From Clostridia bacterium (lineage in GTDB: Bacteria > Bacillota > Clostridia > Oscillospirales > Acutalibacteraceae), in NCBI GenBank assembly GCA_017935325.1, contig JAGBHV010000047.1:1-56265 (forward strand): 56,265 nt of DNA. The letters run 5' to 3'. A program made the position numbers and the translations under genes. Below, piece by piece: positions 48,961-56,232 of the stretch. Positions within the stretch are counted from its first letter, which is position 1, and each line of letters opens with the position of its first letter. The notes below the pieces were generated by a model. The model saw only the letters and a list, made by a program, of their open reading frames with translations, was not told where the DNA came from and searched no databases.

Positions 48961-49007
48961 GGCTCCCTTGTGTAAAGGGAGCTCCGCCGTAGGCGGTGAG
49001 GGATTGT
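48961..49007 (+). repeat. GGCTCCC double-hairpin repeat, copy C
   Basis: Same first hairpin and GAGGGATTGT end as copies A and B; middle hairpin arms CCGCC/GGCGG. Lies between the small membrane protein and the second DRTGG gene, at the right edge of the inserted segment. Confidence 0.88.
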
Positions 49008-49050
49008 TATATGAAGGTTACAGTTAAACATAAAAGAAAGGATTTTCAAT

Positions 49051-49383
49051 ATGAAAGTCAAAGATTTAGCAGAAAAATATTCAATGAAAATTTTAAATGC
49101 AGCAGACATTGAAACACGCGAAGCAACCGGCTGTTATTGCGGCGACCTTTTAAGCTGGGTTATGTCGAGGGCGAATGCTGACGATATCTGGCTTACGGTT
49201 ATGGGTAACGTGAATTCCATAGGTGTTGCGGTGCTTTCTGATGTTGCCTGCATTGTGCTTACGGAAAATGCGGCATTTGACGCAGATGCACTTAAACGTG
49301 CGCAGGAAAACAGCGTAATTGTTCTGCAGACAGAAATGAATACTTACGAAACTGCAGTAAAAGTTTACGAAGAGCTTAAATGA
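49051..49383 (+). CDS. DRTGG-domain protein (second, hydrogenase locus)
   Basis: 110 residues, MKVKDLAEKYSMKILNAADIETREATGCYCGDLLSWVMSRANADDIWLTVMGNVNSIGVAVLSDVACIVLTE: the same small domain as the gene at 44082, diverged. The conserved CYCGDLLSWVM and VMGNVNSIGVA segments are found in stand-alone copies next to hydrogenase genes. RBS AAAGGA. 13 bp before the PHP gene. Confidence 0.72.
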   Translation: MKVKDLAEKYSMKILNAADIETREATGCYCGDLLSWVMSRANADDIWLTVMGNVNSIGVAVLSDVACIVLTENAAFDADALKRAQENSVIVLQTEMNTYETAVKVYEELK

Positions 49384-49396
49384 GAGGGTGAGTGAA

Positions 49397-50101
49397 ATGG
49401 AACTGAATTACGATTTCCATTTGCATTCATGTCTCTCGCCCTGCGGAGACAACGACATGACGCCCTATAATCTTGTCAACATGGCAAAGATTATGGGGCT
49501 TGATGCTATTGCTCTTACAGACCACAACACCTGCCTTAATTGTGAGGCAGCAATGAAAGTCGGCGAAGAAGCGGGTATACTTGTAATTCCGGGAATGGAG
49601 CTCTGCACAGATGAGGAGGTTCATGTTGTGTGTCTTTTCCCCGCTCTGGATAATGCAATGGCTTTTTCAGAATACGTGAGGGAGAGAATACCACCCGTTG
49701 AAAACAGACCTTCAATTTTCGGTGACCAGTTCATTATGGACGAAAAGGACAATATTCTCGGCAAAGAAAATCTGTTGCTTACAACTGCAGCGAATGTGTC
49801 CCTTGACAAAGTGCCTGACCTTATAAAAGATTTCGGCGGAGTGGCATTTCCCGCACACATTGACCGCTCGTCTTACAGCGTGATTTCAAACCTCGGTATG
49901 ATTGATGAATATATGGGCTTCACTACAGCGGAAATCACAAAGGAAGCCGACCTGAACGATTATATAAAAAGGTTTTCTGTTCTGGAAAAAATGAACATTT
50001 TAACAAGCTCAGATGCCCATTATTTAGAGAATATCGGCTCTGCCGGTGGCAAAATTAATGTAGTTGAACGAGAAATTGACAAAATTTTGTCAATATTGTA
50101 A
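49397..50101 (+). CDS. PHP-domain phosphoesterase
   Basis: 234 residues from the ATG at 49397; GAGGGTGAG is the binding site, which excludes the GTG at 49388. Metal motifs DFHLHSCLSPCGD (HxH), ALTDHNTC, PGMELCT (Glu), FPAHIDRSSY, and TSSDAHYL at the C-terminus: a complete PHP active site. Substrate unknown; it may act on a phosphorylated signalling molecule or nucleotide. Location in hydrogenase loci of anaerobes is common, as far as I recall. Confidence 0.85.
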   Translation: MELNYDFHLHSCLSPCGDNDMTPYNLVNMAKIMGLDAIALTDHNTCLNCEAAMKVGEEAGILVIPGMELCTDEEVHVVCLFPALDNAMAFSEYVRERIPPVENRPSIFGDQFIMDEKDNILGKENLLLTTAANVSLDKVPDLIKDFGGVAFPAHIDRSSYSVISNLGMIDEYMGFTTAEITKEADLNDYIKRFSVLEKMNILTSSDAHYLENIGSAGGKINVVEREIDKILSIL

Positions 50102-50129
50102 AAATCGTGCTGAAATCACAGTTTTAATA

Positions 50130-50158
50130 TTGATTTTTTGTAGTGTATGTGCTACAAT
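50130..50158 (+). promoter_or_regulatory. Promoter of the hydCBA operon
   Basis: TTGATT, 17-bp spacer, TACAAT. The hydC start is ~74 bp downstream, leaving a leader that contains an inverted repeat. Confidence 0.65.
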
Positions 50159-50175
50159 AACAACGTATGTTTTAG

Positions 50176-50213
50176 CAAATTGTAATCGATTTTGCTTTGA
50201 TTTATACAATTTG
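50176..50213 (+). promoter_or_regulatory. Inverted repeat in the hydC leader
   Basis: 9-bp arms CAAATTGTA and TACAATTTG separated by 20 nt, ending 9 nt before the AAGGAGG binding site. Could be an operator pair or an mRNA hairpin. Confidence 0.45.
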
Positions 50214-50231
50214 TGAAAAGGAGGAACAGTA

Positions 50232-50729
50232 ATGGTTAAAAAAATCAGCAGCAATCCTTTCAACGGCACACCTGAACAGGCTGCAAAGCTTCAGGCCGTT
50301 ATTGAGGAAAGCAAACATGACAAAAGTCTTCTTATGCACGTAATGCAGGAAGCACAAGGCATTTATGGTTATCTTCCGATCGAGGTGCAGAAAATGATTG
50401 CAGACGGAATGGGTGTACCCGTAGAAAAAGTTTACGGCGTTTCAACATTCTATGCACAGTTCTCGCTTTCCCCCAAGGGCGAATATAACTTCTCAGTTTG
50501 CCTTGGTACAGCATGTTACGTTAAGGGTGCACAGGAACTTATCGACAAACTTGAAGAAGTTCTCGGTATCGGTGCAAAAGAATGTACACCTGACGGTAAA
50601 TTCTCACTTGAAGATTGTCGTTGTATCGGCGCTTGCGGTCTTGCTCCCGTTATTACAGTCAATGACGAAGTTTACGGCAAACTCGAAGCTAAAGATATTC
50701 CCGGCATTGTAGCTAAATATCAGTCATAA
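50232..50729 (+). CDS. hydC: Bifurcating hydrogenase HydC subunit (NuoE-like)
   Basis: 165 residues of thioredoxin-like [2Fe-2S] ferredoxin. Cys ligands in SVCLGTACYVKG and DCRCIGACGLAP. It starts with an AAGGAGG binding site 8 nt before ATG. With HydB and HydA it forms the NADH/ferredoxin-dependent hydrogenase; the order hydC-(ATPase)-(2Fe-2S)-hydB-hydA is standard for clostridial loci. Confidence 0.93.
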   Translation: MVKKISSNPFNGTPEQAAKLQAVIEESKHDKSLLMHVMQEAQGIYGYLPIEVQKMIADGMGVPVEKVYGVSTFYAQFSLSPKGEYNFSVCLGTACYVKGAQELIDKLEEVLGIGAKECTPDGKFSLEDCRCIGACGLAPVITVNDEVYGKLEAKDIPGIVAKYQS

Positions 50730-50732
50730 ATT

Positions 50733-51284
50733 ATGCGTGAATTATCACTTAACGTTCTCGATATTACCGAAAATTCAGTTTCTGCAGGTGCAAGTCTTAT
50801 AGAAATTGATGTTCTTGAAGATACAAAGTCAAAAACTCTTTCGATAATAATCAGGGATAACGGCAGGGGAATGAGCGAGGAAACCTTAAAAAGCGTTAAA
50901 GACCCGTTCTACACAACCCGCACTACAAGAAAAGTAGGAATGGGAATTCCCTTGTTTAAAATGGCAGCAGAAATGACAGGCGGCAGCCTTGAACTTCAGT
51001 CAGAGTTAGGCGTCGGCACTGTAATTTCGGCTCATTTCAGAACAGACAGCATTGATTTCACCCCGTTGGGCGATATTGATGCTACGATATTGATGCTGAT
51101 AACCATGCATGAGGAAATCGATTTTGTTTACCGCTTTAAAATTGACGAAAATGAATTTGTACTTAAAACTGCAGATTTGAAAGCAATTCTCGGCGGTGTG
51201 AGTTTTAACGAAACAGAAGTCAGAGCATGGCTTAAAGATTATATCAGCGAACAGACACAAATTATTCGTGGAGGTGTAACATAA
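50733..51284 (+). CDS. Histidine-kinase-type ATPase (HATPase_c) in the hydrogenase operon
   Basis: 183 residues. Lone HATPase_c domain: N-box LDITENSVSAGA, G1 DNGRGMSEETL, F-box DPFYTTRTTRKVG, G2 GMGIPLFKMAAEMTGG. A C-terminal ~65-residue tail lacks known motifs. No phosphoacceptor domain. It starts 3 bp after hydC without a clear binding site, so it depends on coupling. Second such ATPase of the locus; a regulatory role is probable but the partner is unknown. Confidence 0.85.
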   Translation: MRELSLNVLDITENSVSAGASLIEIDVLEDTKSKTLSIIIRDNGRGMSEETLKSVKDPFYTTRTTRKVGMGIPLFKMAAEMTGGSLELQSELGVGTVISAHFRTDSIDFTPLGDIDATILMLITMHEEIDFVYRFKIDENEFVLKTADLKAILGGVSFNETEVRAWLKDYISEQTQIIRGGVT

Positions 51285-51665
51285 ATGAAAACTCTTGAAG
51301 AATTACTTGCTATAAAAGCAAAAGCACAGGCAAACATCACAACAAGAGAATCAGCAGACGGAAGCGCGGATGTTACAAGAATTGTTGTAGGTATGGCAAC
51401 TTGCGGTATCGCAGCAGGTGCACGCCCCGTTCTTAACGGCTTTGTTGACGAAGTAGCAAAAAGAAATCTTAAAAACGTTACTGTTTCTCAGACAGGTTGT
51501 ATCGGTATGTGCCAGTATGAACCCATTGTTGAGGTTTTTGCACCCGGTAAAGAAAAAGTAACTTATATCAAAATGACTCCCGATAAAATCGCAAGAGTCG
51601 TTGCTGACCACATTGTAAACGGAAATCCTGTTACTGAATACACAGTAGCATCACTTACAGAATAA
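51285..51665 (+). CDS. Thioredoxin-like [2Fe-2S] ferredoxin
   Basis: 126 residues. VVGMATCGIAAGARPVLNGF and VSQTGCIGMCQYEPIVEV hold the four cluster Cys, matching the N-terminal domain of NuoF/HydB and HoxE-like proteins. It begins directly at the end of the ATPase gene with GGAGGTG upstream. Electron-transfer helper of the HydABC complex (inferred). Confidence 0.88.
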   Translation: MKTLEELLAIKAKAQANITTRESADGSADVTRIVVGMATCGIAAGARPVLNGFVDEVAKRNLKNVTVSQTGCIGMCQYEPIVEVFAPGKEKVTYIKMTPDKIARVVADHIVNGNPVTEYTVASLTE

Positions 51666-51678
51666 GGAGGAAAAAAGC

Positions 51679-53469
51679 ATGTATCGTTCACATGTCCTTG
51701 TTTGCGGCGGTACCGGTTGTACTTCCTCAAACAGCGGTGCAATTATCGAAGCTCTTGAAAAAGAAATTGCTGATAAAGGCCTCGATAAAGAAATCAAAGT
51801 TATCAAAACAGGTTGTTTTGGTCTTTGTGCATTAGGCCCCATTATGATTGTTTATCCGGAAGGCTGCTTCTACAGTGAAGTTAAAGTTGAAGACGTTCCG
51901 GAAATCGTTGAAGAACACCTTCTCAAAGGTCGTATCGTTACACGTCTTCTCTATGATGAAACAGTTGTAAGCGAAAAAGAAATCAAATCTCTCAACGAAA
52001 CAAACTTCTACAAAAAACAGAAGAGAATCGCTCTTCGTAACTGCGGTGTTATCGACCCTGAAAACATCGAAGAATATATCGCATACGACGGCTACCAGGC
52101 TCTTGCAAAATGTCTTACTGAGATGACACCTGAAGATGTTATCAAGGTTGTTAAAGATTCAGGACTTCGCGGCCGTGGCGGCGGCGGATTCCCCACAGGT
52201 ATGAAATGGGAATTCACATCAAAGAACGCTGCAGACCAGAAATACGTTGTATGTAACGCTGACGAAGGTGACCCGGGTGCATTCATGGACCGTTCAGTTC
52301 TTGAAGGTGACCCCCACTGTATCATCGAAGCTATGGCAATCTGCGGTTATGCAACAGGCGCAACAGAAGGTTACGTTTATGTTCGTGCAGAATATCCCAT
52401 CGCTGTTCAGCGTCTCCAGATTGCTATCGACCAGGCAAGAGAACACGGCCTTCTCGGTAAGAATATCTTCGGTTCAGGCTTTGACTTTGATCTGTTTATC
52501 CGTCTCGGTGCAGGTGCATTCGTTTGCGGTGAAGAAACAGCTCTTATGACTTCAATCGAAGGTAACAGAGGCGAACCCAGACCCAGACCTCCCTATCCGG
52601 CAGTTAAAGGTCTTTTTGCTAAACCCACAACAGAAAACAACGTTGAAACATTTGCTAACATTCCCCAGATTATCCTTCACGGAGCAGACTTCTTCAAGTC
52701 AATGGGTACAGAACGTTCAGCAGGTACAAAAGTATTTGCTCTCGGCGGTAAAATCAAGAACACAGGTCTTGTTGAAATCCCCATGGGTACTACACTTCGC
52801 GAAATCATCGAAGATATCGGTGGCGGTGTTCCCAACGGCAAAAAGTTCAAAGCAGCACAGACAGGTGGTCCTTCAGGCGGATGTATCCCTGCTTCACTTA
52901 TGGATACAGAAATTGACTATGATAACCTTACAGCAATCGGCTGTATGATGGGTTCAGGCGGACTTATCGTTATGGACGAAGATAACTGTATGGTTGATAT
53001 CGCTAAGTTCTTCCTCGACTTCACAGTTGATGAATCCTGCGGTAAATGTGCTCCCTGCCGTATCGGTACAAAGCGTCTGAGAGAGCTTCTCGAAAAAGTT
53101 ACAGACGGTAAAGCAACAATGGAAACTCTTGATGAAATTGAGAAACTTGCTCATTACATCAAAGAAAACTCACTCTGCGGTCTCGGACAGACAGCTCCCA
53201 ACCCCGTTCTTGCAACTCTTAAATTCTTCAAAGATGAATACATTGCTCACGTTGTAGATAAGAAATGTCCTGCAGGTGTATGTAAGGCTCTCCTTAACTA
53301 CTCAATCGTAGCTGATAAATGTAAGGGCTGTACTCTTTGTGCAAGAAAATGCCCCGTTGGTGCAATTTCAGGCTCAGTTAAAGAAGTACACACAATTGAC
53401 ACAACTAAATGTATCAAGTGCGGCGTTTGCGAATCTAACTGTAAGTTCGGCGCTATTATCAAAGGTTAA
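51679..53469 (+). CDS. hydB: Bifurcating hydrogenase HydB subunit (NuoF-like)
   Basis: 596 residues. N-terminal [2Fe-2S] domain (VCGGTGCTSS; KTGCFGLCALGP), NuoF core with GLRGRGGGGFPTGMKWEF (FMN/NADH), CNADEGDPGAFMDR and GAGAFVCGEETALM, SCGKCAPCRIGTKRL ([4Fe-4S]), then two C-terminal ferredoxin clusters CKGCTLCARKCP and CIKCGVCESNC. This is the flavin subunit where NADH and ferredoxin electrons are combined. RBS AAGGAGG. Confidence 0.95.
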   Translation: MYRSHVLVCGGTGCTSSNSGAIIEALEKEIADKGLDKEIKVIKTGCFGLCALGPIMIVYPEGCFYSEVKVEDVPEIVEEHLLKGRIVTRLLYDETVVSEKEIKSLNETNFYKKQKRIALRNCGVIDPENIEEYIAYDGYQALAKCLTEMTPEDVIKVVKDSGLRGRGGGGFPTGMKWEFTSKNAADQKYVVCNADEGDPGAFMDRSVLEGDPHCIIEAMAICGYATGATEGYVYVRAEYPIAVQRLQIAIDQAREHGLLGKNIFGSGFDFDLFIRLGAGAFVCGEETALMTSIEGNRGEPRPRPPYPAVKGLFAKPTTENNVETFANIPQIILHGADFFKSMGTERSAGTKVFALGGKIKNTGLVEIPMGTTLREIIEDIGGGVPNGKKFKAAQTGGPSGGCIPASLMDTEIDYDNLTAIGCMMGSGGLIVMDEDNCMVDIAKFFLDFTVDESCGKCAPCRIGTKRLRELLEKVTDGKATMETLDEIEKLAHYIKENSLCGLGQTAPNPVLATLKFFKDEYIAHVVDKKCPAGVCKALLNYSIVADKCKGCTLCARKCPVGAISGSVKEVHTIDTTKCIKCGVCESNCKFGAIIKG

Positions 53470-53489
53470 TTGAAAGGAGTGTGCCAACA

Positions 53490-55241
53490 ATGGAAATGGT
53501 AAATATTAAAATCAACGGCATGCCCTTAAGCGTGCCCGCAGGTACAACAATTCTCGAAGCTGCAAGATATGCAGGCATCGAAATTCCCACACTTTGCTAC
53601 CTTAAAGAAATCAACGAAATCGGCGCTTGCCGTATTTGTATGGTAGAAGTAGGCGGCCCCAGAGGTAACCGTCTCGTTTCAGCTTGCGTATTCCCCGTAA
53701 ACGAGGGTATGGAAGTTTTCACAAACACACCCAGAGTTCATGAATCACGTAAAACTACACTCGAACTCCTTCTTTCAACTCACGAAAGAAAATGTCTCTC
53801 TTGTGTAAGAAGCGGTTCTTGCGAACTTCAGAAGCTCTGCCTTGAATATGGCGTTGATGATGAAAGCCGTTTCGATGGCGAAAAACCCGTTTGGGAAATC
53901 GACACAACAGCAACTCATATGGTAAGAGATAACAATAAATGTATCCTTTGCCGTCGTTGCGTTGCAGCTTGTGATAATCAGTATGTTGGTGTTATCGGTG
54001 CAAATGCACGTGGTTTTGATACACACATCGGTTCTGCATTTGAAAAAGGTCTTGCATCTTTCGGTTGCGTAGAATGCGGTCAGTGTATTGTTAACTGCCC
54101 CACAGGTGCTCTTTATGAAAAAGACGATACAAAAGCTGTTTTCGAAGCAATCAATGACCCCGACAAATTTGTTATTGTTAACACTGCTCCCTCTATCCGT
54201 GTTACACTCGGTGAATGCTTCGGTTACAAAGTAGGCACAAACGTAACAGGCAAAATGGCAGCAGCTCTTCACAGACTCGGCTTTAACAAAGTATTCGATA
54301 CAGACTTCTCAGCTGACCTTACAATCATGGAAGAAGGCACAGAACTTCTCCACAGAATCAAAGAAGGCGGCAAACTTCCTCTTATCACATCATGTTCACC
54401 CGGTTGGGTTAACTTCTGTGAACATTACTATCCTGAACAGATTGATAACCTTTCAAGCTGTAAATCACCTCAGCAGATGTTCGGTGCAGTTATGAAAACA
54501 TGGTATGCTCAGAAAATGAACATCGATCCCGCAAAGATCGTTGTTGTTGCAGTTATGCCTTGTACAGCTAAAAAAGGCGAAAATAAACGTGATGACCAGT
54601 CAGCTTCAGGATTTGCAGATGTTGACTACTCAATCACAACACGTGAACTTGCAAGCATGATTAAAACTGCAGGTATCAACTTCGACCTTCTTCCCGACGA
54701 ACAGTTTGATAATCCTCTCGGTGAAGGTACAGGTGCAGGTGTTATCTTCGGTGCAACAGGCGGCGTTATGGAAGCAGCTCTTCGTTATGCTGCAGAAGTT
54801 CTTACAGGCAAAGAACTCGATAACATCGAATTCACAGAAGTAAGAGGCACAGAAGGCATCAAGGAAGCAACTTATACAGTTGGCGGACTTGAGCTTAAAG
54901 TTGCAGCTGTAAGCGGTATTAAGAACGCACAGGCAGTTATGGAAAAAGTTAAAGCAGGTACTTGTGATTATCAGTTTATCGAAATCATGGCTTGTCCCGG
55001 CGGTTGTGTAAACGGCGGCGGTCAGCCTATTCAGCCTGCATCAGTTCGTAACTTTGTTGACCTTAAGGGTCTTCGCGCTCAGGCTATCTATGAAGCAGAT
55101 AAGAACCTTCCTCTCAGAAAGAGCCAGGATAACCCTGCTATCAAGATGATTTATGATGAATTCTTCGGCGAACCCGGAAGCCACAAGGCTCACGATATTC
55201 TTCACACATCTTATGTTAAAAAGTCAATTTATAACGACTGA
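53490..55241 (+). CDS. hydA: Bifurcating [FeFe]-hydrogenase catalytic subunit HydA
   Basis: About 583 residues; I chose ATG at 53490, 10 nt after AAAGGAG, over the GTG at 53481. N-terminal [2Fe-2S] (CYLKEINEIGACRICMVEVGG), His-Cys3 cluster (HERKCLSCVRSGSCELQKLC), two [4Fe-4S] (CILCRRCVAAC; CVECGQCIVNCP), then H-cluster loops TSCSPGW, MPCTAKK and EIMACPGGCVNGGG, and a C-terminal small-subunit-like SSU region (REIMDYE-like helices). Loop 1 has Ser where other enzymes have a second Cys; this variant is usual in multimeric NAD(P)-linked enzymes. Reversible hydrogen formation using NADH plus reduced ferredoxin. Confidence 0.95.
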   Translation: MEMVNIKINGMPLSVPAGTTILEAARYAGIEIPTLCYLKEINEIGACRICMVEVGGPRGNRLVSACVFPVNEGMEVFTNTPRVHESRKTTLELLLSTHERKCLSCVRSGSCELQKLCLEYGVDDESRFDGEKPVWEIDTTATHMVRDNNKCILCRRCVAACDNQYVGVIGANARGFDTHIGSAFEKGLASFGCVECGQCIVNCPTGALYEKDDTKAVFEAINDPDKFVIVNTAPSIRVTLGECFGYKVGTNVTGKMAAALHRLGFNKVFDTDFSADLTIMEEGTELLHRIKEGGKLPLITSCSPGWVNFCEHYYPEQIDNLSSCKSPQQMFGAVMKTWYAQKMNIDPAKIVVVAVMPCTAKKGENKRDDQSASGFADVDYSITTRELASMIKTAGINFDLLPDEQFDNPLGEGTGAGVIFGATGGVMEAALRYAAEVLTGKELDNIEFTEVRGTEGIKEATYTVGGLELKVAAVSGIKNAQAVMEKVKAGTCDYQFIEIMACPGGCVNGGGQPIQPASVRNFVDLKGLRAQAIYEADKNLPLRKSQDNPAIKMIYDEFFGEPGSHKAHDILHTSYVKKSIYND

Positions 55242-55254
55242 TAACTAATTTTTG

Positions 55255-55290
55255 CCCCATCTGTTCACGCAGATGGGGTATATTTTTTAT
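55255..55290 (+). terminator. Terminator of the hydrogenase operon
   Basis: 9-bp arms CCCCATCTG and CAGATGGGG, 6-nt loop, then TATATTTTTTAT. Confidence 0.88.
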
Positions 55291-55467
55291 CCGAAAAACC
55301 AATAATTAATATGTAATAAATAATAAATATATATTGATAAGCAAATTATAATTGAGGTAATAAGTAAGAAGTAATAGTGAAGAAGTGTTGGTGGACTCCG
55401 TCCACACCTGATTATATTAATGAAAACGTTAATGGATAGACAAATTATAATTTAACTGTGACTAACC

Positions 55468-55519
55468 TTGCCATTTTGCTGTCATCCTTGAGCGCAAGCG
55501 AAGGATCTCAAAATGGCAA
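55468..55519 (+). repeat. TGTCATYCTTGAGCG hairpin element, copy 1
   Basis: 11-bp arms TTGCCATTTTG and CAAAATGGCAA enclose a ~30-nt core TGTCATCCTTGAGCGCAAGC...GGATCT, itself able to pair (ATCCTT/AAGGAT). Confidence 0.85.
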
Positions 55520-55529
55520 CACATAAATC

Positions 55530-55579
55530 AATTCCAAACGAGATTCTTCGCTTCGCTCAAGAATGACACGTTTGGAATT
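55530..55579 (-). repeat. TGTCATYCTTGAGCG hairpin element, copy 2 (inverted)
   Basis: 11-bp arms AATTCCAAACG and CGTTTGGAATT enclose the inverse of the same core (TGTCATTCTTGAGCGAAGCG...AATCT on the minus strand). Core conserved, arms entirely different from copy 1 yet perfectly paired. Confidence 0.85.
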
Positions 55580-55623
55580 GTTAACGACAAATTATAATTA
55601 TATGTGAAGGTAAATTGCGATTT

Positions 55624-55720
55624 CGTAGGGCACGGCGTCCACGACGAGCCGTTCTGAAATTCTATATAAACCAACGGCCACATCGTAGGGATGCCCCTCG
55701 CGGGCATCCGCAAATTTTTA
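55624..55720 (+). repeat. CGTAGGG hairpin repeats, copies 2 and 3
   Basis: Two CGTAGGG-led segments (55624 and 55685); the second forms a hairpin GGATGCCC/GGGCATCC. Related to the copy at 44971. The remainder of 55291-55998 is AT-rich with short palindromes such as ACACTATAGTGT (55854) and an imperfect TTTTCACA/TGTGGAAAA pair (55942-55962); no gene is visible. Confidence 0.6.
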
Positions 55721-55998
55721 AAGAATTATAAATTATGCGTATGTTTCCGCTTCAGTCTTCCCTTGCATTTTCAAAGAGAGATGTCGTTTTTACAAGGAAA
55801 TGACAGAGGGGATTTTTCGTTGAAAATTATAATTTATCAAAAAATGTATTAAACACTATAGTGTATAGAAAGCATAAAACTATAAATTTTTGGTACAAAA
55901 TCAAAAAAATAAATGCATAATAAACCCAGCAGAATCAAGGATTTTCACACGTTTGTGGAAAACTTTTAAAAAAAATCAAAAAAATTTTAAAAAAATGC

Positions 55999-56027
55999 TT
56001 GACATTTCATTTTGATTGTGTTAATAT
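55999..56027 (+). promoter_or_regulatory. rRNA operon promoter
   Basis: TTGACA, 17-bp spacer, TAATAT, with A/T tracts just upstream (UP-element-like runs of A and T at ~55966-55996). About 205 bp before mature 16S. Confidence 0.85.
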
Positions 56028-56033
56028 AACAGA

Positions 56034-56232
56034 GTTCCGCGAGGGAACAGTGCTACGAACCTTGAAAATTAAACAACGAAAGAAAAGGAACCTTGATAAG
56101 AATTTGAGTACTGAAAGTACGAACCAAATCCAGATTTCGGAAACGAAACAAGGAAAAGATAACGATAGCTAGTATCGTAAATGAGCGATTGAGCTCTAAG
56201 AATGATTTTAACGCTAAAGCGTAAAAATACAA
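56034..56232 (+). other. rRNA leader region
   Basis: A small hairpin (GTTCC/GGAAC), then CCTTGAAAATTAAACAAC (56060-56077), similar to the boxA-containing CTTTGAAAACT-type sequence of Firmicutes rRNA leaders, then several short hairpins (GTACT/AGTAC, ACGATA/TATCGT, ACGCT/AGCGT) that probably form the processing stalk with sequence beyond the window. Confidence 0.65.

Larger units (their letters stand above)
55342..55599. repeat. Three copies of CAAATTATAATT separating inserted elements
   Basis: CAAATTATAATT (inner palindrome AATTATAATT) at 55342, 55441 and 55588. Between them lie unrelated segments, the second being the double hairpin element. Related AATTATAATTT occurs near 55825. It may be the preferred insertion context of the small elements. 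Confidence 0.5.

Noticed and set aside
53490-55241. HydA as a defective enzyme because loop 1 reads TSCSPGW
   Set aside because: This Ser variant is, to my knowledge, common in functional multimeric NAD(P)-linked hydrogenases, and the other two loops are complete.
55942-55962. DnaA-box-like TTTTCCACA pair upstream of the rRNA promoter
   Set aside because: Only one imperfect match pair, with no cluster of boxes and no dnaA or dnaN nearby; not an origin on this evidence.
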